A DNA stretch of 64,000 nucleotides from assembly GCA_019828595.1 (NCBI GenBank), contig JAHQRK010000002.1, forward strand, positions 1,054,001 to 1,118,000. The letters run 5' to 3'. The translations under genes and the position numbers were made by a program. How positions within the stretch are numbered: the first letter of the stretch is position 1; each line of letters begins with the position of its first letter. This document shows positions 1-11,826 of the stretch, one piece after another. Under the pieces are notes generated by a model. That model saw only the letters and a program-made list of their open reading frames with translations, made no database searches and was not told where the DNA came from. This DNA comes from Aphanomyces cochlioides (lineage: Eukaryota; Oomycota; Saprolegniomycetes; Saprolegniales; Verrucalvaceae).

Positions 1-105
1 TCAGTACAACCTAAGGCACAAGTTTGAGATTAACAAGTCCGCTAGTAGAAGAAACCACTGTTGAGAGCTACACCTCGGCATAAAATGTTTCTACCGTGAA
101 CGGCT

Positions 106-109
106 AAAA
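106..109 (-). terminator. Pol III T-tract terminator of tRNA-Ala
   Basis: On the minus strand the tRNA discriminator A is followed by C and then TTTT, a minimal RNA polymerase III terminator. The same CTTTTAG follows every tRNA copy (4015-4018, 7924-7927, 11822-11825, 15718-15721, 19611-19614, 23508-23511). Confidence 0.75.
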
Positions 110-110
110 G

Positions 111-182
111 TGGAGACGCCGGGGATTGAACCCGGGGCCTTCCGCATGCAAAGCGGACGCGCTACCACTGCGCTACACCCCC
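111..182 (-). tRNA. tRNA-Ala(UGC): tRNA-Ala(UGC), unit 1
   Basis: The minus strand folds as a complete 72-nt tRNA including discriminator A73. The 7-bp acceptor (GGGGGTG / CGTCTCC) carries the G3:U70 pair that identifies alanine tRNAs. The A-box region is TAGCGCAGTGGTAGCGCG. The anticodon arm is TCCGC-TTTGCAT-GCGGA with anticodon TGC, and the T arm is CCGGG-TTCAATC-CCCGG, which forms the B box. There is no intron. LINE-A begins two bases beyond the tRNA 5' end, but Pol III promoters are internal, so the gene could still be transcribed. Confidence 0.96.
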
Positions 183-183
183 A

Positions 184-664
184 ACTTTCCTTTTTACCGT
201 GTCCATCACACCCAAAGAAAGTACCACCGTCTCCTCAAGACACCGACCCGCAGGAACCCACGCTCTCGCCCAGCTACCATGTCTTCTCTGTCGTCTAATC
301 AAGACCCCACTCGTCGTGCCTGTCCTTCTCCGGCTTCTAAGACGCCCGCCGACCAAGGACTTCCACCGCTCGAATCGTCTCCCATCGACTGCGCTCAGCC
401 AACCACGACGCTTCGTCAACAAGTCGGAACGCCAACTACAAGTCTGCAACAATCTCCAGTCATTCGACCTACTCCTCTCGAACCTACCGCTTGCCTTAGA
501 ACCCCGCTTGCCTGCGCTGCCGACGTGCCGCCTGTGCCGGAGATGCAGGTTGGATCGACCATCGCCGACGGTGAGCACAGCGTTGCCACTGCCGGGAATT
601 CGCCTCTGCTTGATACCGTCGCTCGTGACGCCGGGGAGAGCATGCCTGCTGTCCTGGCTGGCAC
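184..664 (+). mobile_element. LINE-A 5'-end fragment, unit 1
   Basis: Starts ACTTTCCTTTTTACCGTGTC directly beside the tRNA 5' end and is almost identical to the first ~480 bp of the longer LINE-A copies at 39984 and 49621. It contains a 95-nt 5' UTR and the ORF1 start codon at 279 (MSSLSSNQDPT...). Homology stops at 664, after the codons for AVLAG. ORF1 then runs into unrelated inverted sequence and stops at 743, giving a chimeric ORF of about 154 codons. The N-terminal segment is rich in Pro, Ser and Thr and looks disordered. I regard it as a truncated pseudo-ORF. Confidence 0.9.
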
Positions 665-2660
665 AATCCTCCATACTTCATACGCATATCGGCAACCACA
701 CCATGGCCTAGGGGCGAGTGTAGCAGTCCCCAGAGTGTGTTAGACCCAACCATAGATTGCGTTTTCGTAATTGGTAGCCATACAACTGGTTGTTTAGTCA
801 TGCAGACAAGCCAAGCTTCATTGAGAAAATATGGCGAGAGCTGTAAGACCAGAGTGATTTCGAAAACAGCTAAAGCAAGTTCGACATCATATAATAATAC
901 CCCCAATTCTGGTGGACATACAGCTTGGATATGTGCGTGTTGGATGAATGCAACATCAAAGAAGGACGCTGTCGGTGAAATGGAAAATATCTCGAAAAAT
1001 GAAGTGGCAAAGGGGGCAACTTTGGGAAGAGTACTGGCCACAATCCACCTGTGCCACGCGTGAAGCTGTGCTACTTTTCTGACAGCTTGTTGGTCATTCC
1101 AGTAGACTCTTGTAAAATCGCAATTGGCTTTGTGTGGAGCTGTAGACATCCACCGCCACATTTCTTCTGCTTGAGCTTTCTCCAACTTTGGACTAATGTC
1201 AAGCAGAGGTTCAGCTGCTGCTTCAAGAATTTTTTGATGTGCTATATCCTGGTCATACGTGTCTGTCAGGGTCTGTATCTCCTTCACAATTTCTTTCAGT
1301 GTCAAGTTGTTAGGGTGCCATTGCATACTACTGTTGCGTAGTCGCATACGACGTATGCTGGCTCTCCTGTGAAATGCCTTTTGAGGAGGACTTTGAATGT
1401 CCATGATATAAGTTTGAACGGGAAAATCTTGTGGTGTGTCCCACCGCCCTTGTGTTGACTTCAAACATACAAAGCGCATCGTACATATTTGCTGTCACCC
1501 ACGGTTTAGATGATCCCGTATTTACTTCCTCTCGAGTGCGTTTGAGAGGTTTTCTCGGTCTCATCTACTTCCATATCATTCACCATGGCATGGAATTCTG
1601 CCTGTGGCGTCTGTTCGACTCTCTCTTCCAGTAACTCAGTTGGCCGCGTTGGCATTCGTTGACCCTGGTTTGAATTTTCCGTCTCCTGGGGGCCCATTTC
1701 CTCGATGGGTTCCTCCCTTGTCTGTTTACGGATTTCCTCTTGGGGTTGGCTATGCTCGTTCGAATTAACTTTATGGTGCTTGTTGACTGCATCCTCGTCC
1801 TCTTGTTGGACTTGTCCTTAACAACTTCTGAAATATAAATCAAATTTTAGTTTTTTTATGTTTTTTTTAAAATAATTTTTGAGTTATTTATTTATTCAAA
1901 TTTATATGATTATTTTTATCACCTGTTTGATGAGCATTTATTGTACTTGATTATAATGTAATAATAGCCTTCTAGTTCTGCACTGACTAGAAATTTATCT
2001 AAGTCGAGACAGTGAGGTGACAGTCGTCCTTGTCGAGCCGTCGTTGGTTTCACATAGTTTTTGACGAAGACGCCATACGGAACTCCATGTAGTATGATTT
2101 GATCCACTACGTGTCCATTGACCAGCAATGCTGACGGTGTACTGCTCTTATTGAAATACACGCGCCAAATGTTTGGGTGTACTGTAGTTTTATGTTCTTT
2201 GGACGTGTAGGTCATCTTATAGCAGATGAAAACGGGGCTTGTTTTCAATCGGCGGAGTGGTTTAAGCACTGCTTGCGAGTCAAAGTTAAAACTCGTGCCC
2301 ACAATGTCGAGGAAATATAAATCTTGCAACTGATCATGTGCTTTGAGGGACTGGTCGCGTGTCGTGCGTTGTTTTGGAGCTGATACATTGAATGTTTGTC
2401 CAAGAATCTTAATAGATTGGCCAAGCATCCCTAGTCTTGCTTCTTCATTTGCCACTGTGACGACTATATCTCCTCCTCTCGCTTTGTTGATTTGTACAAA
2501 GTCCATCATGAAAGAGCTCCATGATGCCTCCGAGTTTTCTTTAAAAATGCTTTTGATAAATTTGTCATTTGATTCTGAGCCCAATGTATCCCCCGTTGTA
2601 ATCCAGAACGTTGACGGGTGGCACTTAATCTCTATGACTCTGAATGACTTCGCAGGGCGA
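665..2660 (-). pseudogene. Inverted LINE ORF1 fragment, unit 1
   Basis: On the minus strand this aligns by eye with the middle and C-terminal parts of LINE-A ORF1 (40079-42847). 2584-1919 encodes the block with NKARGGDIVVTVANEEARLG, HPNIWRVYFN and YGVFVKNYV. 1570-670 encodes the block with MQWHPNNLTL, LHAWHRWIVASTLP, VELALAVFEI and FLNEAWLV. The blocks are broken by an AT-rich stretch (1810-1930, variable T runs) and by frame changes near 1410-1480 and 1540-1570. Sequence divergence from A1 and A2 is large, so this is an older or different subfamily. The right edge is approximate. Confidence 0.82.
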
Positions 2661-2899
2661 CCTCATCTCGTAGAGTATTCCACATTAATCAGCGCTCTTC
2701 ACGTTGAGTGGAGAGGTCACTGGCCTCGCCAGCGCAGCGACAATGCTTCATCGATTTCGTGTACAGTCCCGATCACGACTTCAACTAAGGACCAAAATTA
2801 CCTTCTAAAATTGATATTTGCATTACATTTCAGAGGTCTGTCGATTCGCCGGCGGTTGATTCAACCAATCGCCGGAGGAAAATTTGAGTAGAACACACA

Positions 2900-2957
2900 A
2901 TATGAATGGTAAAAAGAAAGTGCTCATTACAGTGGGTTTCATCCTCGACGGGGATGG
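2900..2957 (+). repeat. 58-bp direct repeat, copy 1 (unit 1)
   Basis: 58 bp starting ATATGAATGGTAAAAAGAAA and ending GACGGGGATGG recur exactly at 3395-3452 in the same unit. The two copies flank the ORF2 scrap at 3168-3335. The pair is present in every full unit. Confidence 0.9.
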
Positions 2958-3167
2958 GGTCTTTGCAAACAACCACTACATCGCCGAGTGCGTCTTGGCC
3001 TTGCATCATCTTCAAATCGTTGCTTCCAAACGTATTGTAGTGTACGATGAGAGCCAGTCAAACATAAAAATTCGTATTTAACATTATACGATTCACGCCA
3101 AATATGACGATAGAGTCGGTTTCGTGAAATTTGTATCGTATTGTATGATTGTACTGAAACTCTCTAA

Positions 3168-3335
3168 TACCAACATCTCTTCGAAACACTACGAAAGCTG
3201 TGGGTAATCATGGCTGCGGTAACACTCCATGCTCTGTGGATACATCTTAACAGGACACGTTTTGAAAACAAACCCCCTCCCTTCATCCCCACCGTAAGAC
3301 AAACTACGATGGTGTCTTGGCGTGCCGGCGTCAGA
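3168..3335 (+). pseudogene. LINE ORF2 C-terminal scrap, unit 1
   Basis: One plus-strand frame reads YQHLFETLRKLW...AAVTLHALW...TRFENKPPPF...TMVSW and then stops. This matches the C-terminal region of LINE ORF2 copy A3 (49226-49400), which has YQHQFESLRKLW and TRFENKPPPF. Only ~56 codons remain and no catalytic domain is present. It is a decayed insertion remnant. Equivalent scraps are at 7077-7244, 10977-11144, 14873-15040, 18768-18935 and 22663-22830. Confidence 0.85.
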
Positions 3336-3394
3336 TGAATGCTTAACGGTCCTGTGCAGGCTTTGTAGAGAGGAAGAAGACTTTGGGTGTAATG

Positions 3395-3452
3395 ATATGA
3401 ATGGTAAAAAGAAAGTGCTCATTACAGTGGGTTTCATCCTCGACGGGGATGG
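3395..3452 (+). repeat. 58-bp direct repeat, copy 2 (unit 1)
   Basis: Second copy of the repeat at 2900-2957. The flanks differ (GGTCTTTGC versus ATGCATCTTTG), so only these 58 bp were duplicated. Confidence 0.9.
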
Positions 3453-3496
3453 ATGCATCTTTGGGATTCATGCGTTTACACTGTAAATGATGTCAT

Positions 3497-3565
3497 AGCA
3501 CTCGGGCGGGATCGATCCCTGGACCTCACAGACCCAGACACTAAACCATCAAGCCAATCAGGCTT
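3497..3565 (-). other. tRNA-like relic (possible tRNA-derived sequence)
   Basis: On the minus strand TGGCTTGATGGT (3556-3545) resembles a Pol III A box and GGATCGATCCC (3518-3508) resembles a B box at normal tRNA spacing. A stem TGGGT/GTCCA with a seven-base loop sits between them. The acceptor stem does not pair and the D stem is poor, so this is not a functional tRNA. A tRNA pseudogene or SINE head is possible, and chance resemblance is also possible. It recurs in each full unit. Confidence 0.3.
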
Positions 3566-4019
3566 CATATTTTAGTATAATTCTTTGTATATACGTATAT
3601 CTCTTTCATAGATTACTCTCAATATCGATACATATCATATTACAAAGTACTCTTGATTTGAAAGCTCTCAAACGTTATGTCGAGTACGTTCAAACGCTGT
3701 TTTGTGTTCCAACTCAACAGCATTATTGGTTTAGACTAAATTGCTTACTCATACAAGTTGCATTATTACGTCTTCATTTCAGTAGAGACAACATCAGGAC
3801 TGCTCTATCACGTTGAGTTCTGAAGACTATCATTGGATAAGACAACCCAACTCAACAATTAAGCTATGTTGGCCCTGGATTATCAACACTCGGTCTACTT
3901 GAGGAAACGTCAGTACAACCTAAGGCACAAGTTTGAGATTAACAAGTCCGCTAGTAGAAGAAACCACTGTTGAGAGCTACACCTCGGCATAAAATGTTTC
4001 TACCGTGAACGGCTAAAAG

Positions 4020-4091
4020 TGGAGACGCCGGGGATTGAACCCGGGGCCTTCCGCATGCAAAGCGGACGCGCTACCACTGCGCTACACCCCC
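4020..4091 (-). tRNA. tRNA-Ala(UGC): tRNA-Ala(UGC), unit 2
   Basis: Identical to the unit 1 gene: 72 nt, G3:U70, anticodon TGC, followed on the minus strand by CTTTT. Confidence 0.96.
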
Positions 4092-4092
4092 A

Positions 4093-4573
4093 ACTTTCCT
4101 TTTTACCGTGTCCATCACACCCAAAGAAAGTACCACCGTCTCCTCAAGACACCGACCCGCAGGAACCCACGCTCTCGCCCAGCTACCATGTCTTCTCTGT
4201 CGTCTAATCAAGACCCCACTCGTCGTGCCTGTCCTTCTCCGGCTTCTAAGACGCCCGCCGACCAAGGACTTCCACCGCTCGAATCGTCTCCCATCGACTG
4301 CGCTCAGCCAACCACGACGCTTCGTCAACAAGTCGGAACGCCAACTACAAGTCTGCAACAATCTCCAGTCATTCGACCTACTCCTCTCGAACCTACCGCT
4401 TGCCTTAGAACCCCGCTTGCCTGCGCTGCCGACGTGCCGCCTGTGCCGGAGATGCAGGTTGGATCGACCATCGCCGACGATGAGCACAGCGTTGCCACTG
4501 CCGGGAATTCGCCTCTGCTTGATACCGTCGCTCGTGACGCCGGGGAGAGCATGCCTGCTGTCCTGGCTGGCAC
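4093..4573 (+). mobile_element. LINE-A 5'-end fragment, unit 2
   Basis: Same fragment as 184-664, with the ORF1 ATG at 4188. It is cut at the same base and continues into the same inverted fragment. Confidence 0.9.
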
Positions 4574-6570
4574 AATCCTCCATACTTCATACGCATATCG
4601 GCAACCACACCATGGCCTAGGGGCGAGTGTAGCAGTCCCCAGAGTGTGTTAGACCCAACCATAGATTGCGTTTTCGTAATTGGTAGCCATACAACTGGTT
4701 GTTTAGTCATGCAGACAAGCCAAGCTTCATTGAGAAAATATGGCGAGAGCTGTAAGACCAGAGTGATTTCGAAAACAGCTAAAGCAAGTTCGACATCATA
4801 TAATAATACCCCCAATTCTGGTGGACATACAGCTTGGATATGTGCGTGTTGGATGAATGCAACATCAAAGAAGGACGCTGTCGGTGAAATGGAAAATATC
4901 TCGAAAAATGAAGTGGCAAAGGGGGCAACTTTGGGAAGAGTACTGGCCACAATCCACCTGTGCCACGCGTGAAGCTGTGCTACTTTTCTGACAGCTTGTT
5001 GGTCATTCCAGTAGACTCTTGTAAAATCGCAATTGGCTTTGTGTGGAGCTGTAGACATCCACCGCCACATTTCTTCTGCTTGAGCTTTCTCCAACTTTGG
5101 ACTAATGTCAAGCAGAGGTTCAGCTGCTGCTTCAAGAATTTTTTGATGTGCTATATCCTGGTCATACGTGTCTGTCAGGGTCTGTATCTCCTTCACAATT
5201 TCTTTCAGTGTCAAGTTGTTAGGGTGCCATTGCATACTACTGTTGCGTAGTCGCATACGACGTATGCTGGCTCTCCTGTGAAATGCCTTTTGAGGAGGAC
5301 TTTGAATGTCCATGATATAAGTTTGAACGGGAAAATCTTGTGGTGTGTCCCACCGCCCTTGTGTTGACTTCAAACATACAAAGCGCATCGTACATATTTG
5401 CTGTCACCCACGGTTTAGATGATCCCGTATTTACTTCCTCTCGAGTGCGTTTGAGAGGTTTTCTCGGTCTCATCTACTTCCATATCATTCACCATGGCAT
5501 GGAATTCTGCCTGTGGCGTCTGTTCGACTCTCTCTTCCAGTAACTCAGTTGGCCGCGTTGGCATTCGTTGACCCTGGTTTGAATTTTCCGTCTCCTGGGG
5601 GCCCATTTCCTCGATGGGTTCCTCCCTTGTCTGTTTACGGATTTCCTCTTGGGGTTGGCTATGCTCGTTCGAATTAACTTTATGGTGCTTGTTGACTGCA
5701 TCCTCGTCCTCTCGTTGGACTTGTCCTTAACAACTTCTGAAATATAAATCAAATTTTAGTTTTTTTTATGTTTTTTTTAAAATAATTTTTGAGTTATTTA
5801 TTTATTCAAATTTATATGATTATTTTTATCACCTGTTTGATGAGCATTTATTGTACTTGATTATAATGTAATAATAGCCTTCTAGTTCTGCACTGACTAG
5901 AAATTTATCTAAGTCGAGACAGTGAGGTGACAGTCGTCCTTGTCGAGCCGTCGTTGGTTTCACATAGTTTTTGACGAAGACGCCATACGGAACTCCATGT
6001 AGTATGATTTGATCCACTACGTGTCCATTGACCAGCAATGCTGACGGTGTACTGCTCTTATTGAAATACACGCGCCAAATGTTTGGGTGTACTGTAGTTT
6101 TATGTTCTTTGGACGTGTAGGTCATCTTATAGCAGATGAAAACGGGGCTTGTTTTCAATCGGCGGAGTGGTTTAAGCACTGCTTGCGAGTCAAAGTTAAA
6201 ACTCGTGCCCACAATGTCGAGGAAATATAAATCTTGCAACTGATCATGTGCTTTGAGGGACTGGTCGCGTGTCGTGCGTTGTTTTGGAGCTGATACATTG
6301 AATGTTTGTCCAAGAATCTTAATAGATTGGCCAAGCATCCCTAGTCTTGCTTCTTCATTTGCCACTGTGACGACTATATCTCCTCCTCTCGCTTTGTTGA
6401 TTTGTACAAAGTCCATCATGAAAGAGCTCCATGATGCCTCCGAGTTTTCTTTAAAAATGCTTTTGATAAATTTGTCATTTGATTCTGAGCCCAATGTATC
6501 CCCCGTTGTAATCCAGAACGTTGACGGGTGGCACTTAATCTCTATGACTCTGAATGACTTCGCAGGGCGA
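4574..6570 (-). pseudogene. Inverted LINE ORF1 fragment, unit 2
   Basis: Copy of 665-2660 with the same frame breaks and AT-rich interruption. The longest open blocks are 5829-6494 and the LINE-derived part of 4405-5388. Confidence 0.82.
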
Positions 6571-7928
6571 CCTCTCTCGTAGAGTATTCCACATTAATCA
6601 GCGCTCTTCACGTTGAGTGGAGAGGTCACTGGCCTCGCCAGCGCAGCGACAATGCTTCATCGATTTCGTGTACAGTCCCGATCACGACTTCAACTAAGGA
6701 CCAAAATTACCTTCTAAAATTGATATTTGCATTACATTTCAGAGGTCTGTCGATTCGCCGGCGGTTGATTCAACCAATCGCCGGAGGAAAATTTGAGTAG
6801 AACACACAATATGAATGGTAAAAAGAAAGTGCTCATTACAGTGGGTTTCATCCTCGACGGGGATGGGGTCTTTGCAAACAACCACTACATCGCCGAGTGC
6901 GTCTTGGCCTTGCATCATCTTCAAATCGTTGCTTCCAAACGTATTGTAGTGTACGATGAGAGCCAGTCAAACATAAAAATTCGTATTTAACATTATACGA
7001 TTCACGCCAAATATGACGATAGAGTCGGTTTCGTGAAATTTGTATCGTATTGTATGATTGTACTGAAACTCTCTAATACCAACATCTCTTCGAAACACTA
7101 CGAAAGCTGTGGGTAATCATGGCTGCGGTAACACTCCATGCTCTGTGGATACATCTTAACAGGACACGTTTTGAAAACAAACCCCCTCCCTTCATCCCCA
7201 CCGTAAGACAAACTACGATGGTGTCTTGGCGTGCCGGCGTCAGATGAATGCTTAACGGTCCTGTGCAGGCTTTGTAGAGAGGAAGAAGACTTTGGGTGTA
7301 ATGATATGAATGGTAAAAAGAAAGTGCTCATTACAGTGGGTTTCATCCTCGACGGGGATGGATGCATCTTTGGGATTCATGCGTTTACACTGTAAATGAT
7401 GTCATAGCACTCGGGCGGGATCGATCCCTGGACCTCACAGACCCAGACACTAAACCATCAAGCCAATCAGGCTTCATATTTTAGTATAATTCTTTGTATA
7501 TACGTATATCTCTTTCATAGATTACTCTCAATATCGATACATATCATATTACAAAGTACTCTTGATTTGAAAGCTCTCAAACGTTATGTCGAGTACGTTC
7601 AAACGCTGTTTTGTGTTCCAACTCAACAGCATTATTGGTTTAGACTAAATTGCTTACTCATACAAGTTGCATTATTACGTCTTCATTTCAGTAGAGACAA
7701 CATCAGGACTGCTCTATCACGTTGAGTTCTGAAGACTATCATTGGATAAGACAACCCAACTCAACAATTAAGCTATGTTGGCCCTGGATTATCAACACTC
7801 GGTCTACTTGAGGAAACGTCAGTACAACCTAAGGCACAAGTTTGAGATTAACAAGTCCGCTAGTAGAAGAAACCACTGTTGAGAGCTACACCTCGGCATA
7901 AAATGTTTCTACCGTGAACGGCTAAAAG

Positions 7929-8000
7929 TGGAGACGCCGGGGATTGAACCCGGGGCCTTCCGCATGCAAAGCGGACGCGCTACCACTGCGCTACACCCCC
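7929..8000 (-). tRNA. tRNA-Ala(UGC): tRNA-Ala(UGC), unit 3
   Basis: Identical to the unit 1 gene, with the CTTTT terminator just downstream on the minus strand. Confidence 0.96.
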
Positions 8001-8001
8001 A

Positions 8002-8482
8002 ACTTTCCTTTTTACCGTGTCCATCACACCCAAAGAAAGTACCACCGTCTCCTCAAGACACCGACCCGCAGGAACCCACGCTCTCGCCCAGCTACCATGT
8101 CTTCTCTGTCGTCTAATCAAGACCCCACTCGTCGTGCCTGTCCTTCTCCGGCTTCTAAGACGCCCGCCGACCAAGGACTTCCACCGCTCGAATCGTCTCC
8201 CATCGACTGCGCTCAGCCAACCACGACGCTTCGTCAACAAGTCGGAACGCCAACTACAAGTCTGCAACAATCTCCAGTCATTCGACCTACTCCTCTCGAA
8301 CCTACCGCTTGCCTTAGAACCCCGCTTGCCTGCGCTGCCGACGTGCCGCCTGTGCCGGAGATGCAGGTTGGATCGACCATCGCCGACGATGAGCACAGCG
8401 TTGCCACTGCCGGGAATTCGCCTCTGCTTGATACCGTCGCTCGTGACGCCGGGGAGAGCATGCCTGCTGTCCTGGCTGGCAC
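8002..8482 (+). mobile_element. LINE-A 5'-end fragment, unit 3
   Basis: Same fragment as in unit 1, ORF1 ATG at 8097, Asp variant at the IAD-x-EHS site. Confidence 0.9.
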
Positions 8483-10469
8483 AATCCTCCATACTTCATA
8501 CGCATATCGGCAACCACACCATGGCCTAGGGGCGAGTGTAGCAGTCCCCAGAGTGTGTTAGACCCAACCATAGATTGCGTTTTCGTAATTGGTAGCCATA
8601 CAACTGGTTGTTTAGTCATGCAGACAAGCCAAGCTTCATTGAGAAAATATGGCGAGAGCTGTAAGACCAGAGTGATTTCGAAAACAGCTAAAGCAAGTTC
8701 GACATCATATAACAATACCCCCAATTCTGGTGGACATACAGCTTGGATATGTGCGTGTTGGATGAATGCAACATCAAAGAAGGACGCTGTCGGTGAAATG
8801 GAAAATATCTCGAAAAATGAAGTGGCAAAGGGGGCAACTTTGGGAAGAGTACTGGCCACAATCCACCTGTGCCACGCGTGAAGCTGTGCTACTTTTCTGA
8901 CAGCTTGTTGGTCATTCCAGTAGACTCTTGTAAAATCGCAATTGGCTTTGTGTGGAGCTGTAGACATCCACCGCCACATTTCTTCTGCTTGAGCTTTCTC
9001 CAACTTTGGACTAATGTCAAGCAGAGGTTCAGCTGCTGCTTCAAGAATTTTTTGATGTGCTATATCCTGGTCATACGTGTCTGTCAGGGTCTGTATCTCC
9101 TTCACAATTTCTTTCAGTGTCAAGTTGTTAGGGTGCCATTGCATACTACTGTTGCGTAGTCGCATACGACGTATGCTGGCTCTCCTGTGAAATGCCTTTT
9201 GAGGAGGACTTTGAATGTCCATGATATAAGTTTGAACGGGAAAATCTTGTGGTGTGTCCCACCGCCCTTGTGTTGACTTCAAACATACAAAGCGCATCGT
9301 ACATATTTGCTGTCACCCACGGTTTAGATGATCCCGTATTTACTTCCTCTCGAGTGCGTTTGAGAGGTTTTCTCGGTCTCATCTACTTCCATATCATTCA
9401 CCATGGCATGGAATTCTGCCTGTGGCGTCTGTTCGACTCTCTCTTCCAGTAACTCAGTTGGCCGCGTTGGCATTCGTTGACCCTGGTTTGAATTTTCCGT
9501 CTCCTGGGGGCCCATTTCCTCGATGGGTTCCTCCCTTGTCTGTTTACGGATTTCCTCTTGGGGTTGGCTATGCTCGTTCGAATTAACTTTATGGTGCTTG
9601 TTGACTGCATCCTCGTCCTCTTGTTGGACTTGTCCTTAACAACTTCTGAAATATAAATCAAATTTTAGTTTTTTTTAAAAATAATTTTTGAGTTATTTAT
9701 TTATTCAAATTTATATGATTATTTTTATCACCTGTTTGATGAGCATTTATTGTACTTGATTATAATGTAATAATAGCCTTCTAGTTCTGCACTGACTAGA
9801 AATTTATCTAAGTCGAGACAGTGAGGTGACAGTCGTCCTTGTCGAGCCGTCGTTGGTTTCACATAGTTTTTGACGAAGACGCCATACGGAACTCCATGTA
9901 GTATGATTTGATCCACTACGTGTCCATTGACCAGCAATGCTGACGGTGTACTGCTCTTATTGAAATACACGCGCCAAATGTTTGGGTGTACTGTAGTTTT
10001 ATGTTCTTTGGACGTGTAGGTCATCTTATAGCAGATGAAAACGGGGCTTGTTTTCAATCGGCGGAGTGGTTTAAGCACTGCTTGCGAGTCAAAGTTAAAA
10101 CTCGTGCCCACAATGTCGAGGAAATATAAATCTTGCAACTGATCATGTGCTTTGAGGGACTGGTCGCGTGTCGTGCGTTGTTTTGGAGCTGATACATTGA
10201 ATGTTTGTCCAAGAATCTTAATAGATTGGCCAAGCATCCCTAGTCTTGCTTCTTCATTTGCCACTGTGACGACTATATCTCCTCCTCTCGCTTTGTTGAT
10301 TTGTACAAAGTCCATCATGAAAGAGCTCCATGATGCCTCCGAGTTTTCTTTAAAAATGCTTTTGATAAATTTGTCATTTGATTCTGAGCCCAATGTATCC
10401 CCCGTTGTAATCCAGAACGTTGACGGGTGGCACTTAATCTCTATGACTCTGAATGACTTCGCAGGGCGA
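8483..10469 (-). pseudogene. Inverted LINE ORF1 fragment, unit 3
   Basis: Copy of 665-2660. Longest open block 9728-10393, and a second decayed block lies within 8483-9380. Confidence 0.82.
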
Positions 10470-11826
10470 CCTCATCTCGTAGAGTATTCCACATTAATCA
10501 GCGCTCTTCACGTTGAGTGGAGAGGTCACTGGCCTCGCCAGCGCAGCGACAATGCTTCATCGATTTCGTGTACAGTCCCGATCACGACTTCAACTAAGGA
10601 CCAAAATTACCTTCTAAAATTGATATTTGCATTACATTTCAGAGGTCTGTCGATTCGCCGGCGGTTGATTCAACCAATCGCCGGAGGAAAATTTGAGTAG
10701 AACACACAATATGAATGGTAAAAAGAAAGTGCTCATTACAGTGGGTTTCATCCTCGACGGGGATGGGGTCTTTGCAAACAACCACTACATCGCCGAGTGC
10801 GTCTTGGCCTTGCATCATCTTCAAATCGTTGCTTCCAAACGTATTGTAGTGTACGATGAGAGCCAGTCAAACATAAAAATTCGTATTTAACATTATACGA
10901 TTCACGCCAAATATGACGATAGAGTCGGTTTCGTGAAATTTGTATCGTATTGTATGATTGTACTGAAACTCTCTAATACCAACATCTCTTCGAAACACTA
11001 CGAAAGCTGTGGGTAATCATGGCTGCGGTAACACTCCATGCTCTGTGGATACATCTTAACAGGACACGTTTTGAAAACAAACCCCCTCCCTTCATCCCCA
11101 CCGTAAGACAAACTACGATGGTGTCTTGGCGTGCCGGCGTCAGATGAATGCTTAACGGTCCTGTGCAGGCTTTGTAGAGAGGAAGAAGACTTTGGGTGTA
11201 ATGATATGAATGGTAAAAAGAAAGTGCTCATTACAGTGGGTTTCATCCTCGACGGGGATGGATGCATCTTTGGGATTCATGCGTTTACACTGTAAATGAT
11301 GTCATAGCACTCGGGCGGGATCGATCCCTGGACCTCACAGACCCAGACACTAAACCATCAAGCCAATCAGGCTTCATATTTTAGTATAATTCTTTGTATA
11401 TACGTATATCTCTTTCATAGATTACTCTCAATATCGATACATATCATATTACAAAGTACTCTTGATTTGAAAGCTCTCAAACGTTATGTCGAGTACGTTC
11501 AAACGCTGTTTTGTGTTCCAACTCAACAGCATTATTGGTTTAGACTAAATTGCTTACTCATATATTGCATTATTACGTCTTCATTTCAGTAGAGACAACA
11601 TCAGGACTGCTCTATCACGTTGAGTTCTGAAGACTATCATTGGATAAGACAACCCAACTCAACAATTAAGCTATGTTGGCCCTGGATTATCAACACTCGG
11701 TCTACTTGAGGAAACGTCAGTACAACCTAAGGCACAAGTTTGAGATTAACAAGTCCGCTAGTAGAAGAAACCACTGTTGAGAGCTACACCTCGGCATAAA
11801 ATGTTTCTACCGTGAACGGCTAAAAG

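Larger units (their letters stand above)
1..3909. repeat. Array unit 1 (reference unit)
   Basis: Order in the unit: 1-105 tRNA 3' flank; 111-182 tRNA-Ala (minus); 184-664 LINE-A 5' fragment (plus); 665 to ~2660 inverted LINE ORF1 fragment (minus); ~2670-3160 unassigned sequence holding the first 58-bp repeat; 3168-3335 LINE ORF2 scrap (plus); 3395-3452 second 58-bp repeat; 3497-3565 tRNA-like relic (minus); 3566-3909 AT-rich sequence in which I see no gene. Unit-specific base: a glycine codon replaces Asp at the IAD-x-EHS site of the ORF1 fragment (near 570). Confidence 0.95.
3910..7818. repeat. Array unit 2
   Basis: Same layout as unit 1. Differences include Asp at the IAD-x-EHS site, one extra base in the poly-T tract and a 2-bp deletion (GACCTCTCTCG instead of GACCTCATCTCG) near 6572. 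Confidence 0.95.
7819..11716. repeat. Array unit 3
   Basis: Same layout. It is shorter because of a shortened T/A tract near 9670 and CATATATTG instead of CATACAAGTTG near 11560. It also carries AACAATACC instead of AATAATACC near 8712, shared with units 4-6. Confidence 0.95.

Noticed and set aside
110..298. ORF reading METPGIEPGAFRMQ... in each unit
   Set aside because: It is the antisense translation of the tRNA-Ala gene running into the LINE leader, a common false gene call.
162..711. Overlapping 170-aa ORFs on both strands over the LINE-A 5' segment
   Set aside because: They lie in other frames of the ORF1 start region, which is GC-rich and low in stops. The ORF1 frame at 279 is the one shared with the long LINE-A copies.
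737..1341. Plus-strand 108-aa and 96-aa ORFs in each unit
   Set aside because: They are antisense shadows of the inverted LINE ORF1 fragment.
2343..2891. Plus-strand 182-aa ORF in the units
   Set aside because: Most of it is antisense to the VNKARGGD module of the inverted ORF1, and unit 2 breaks it with a 2-bp deletion.
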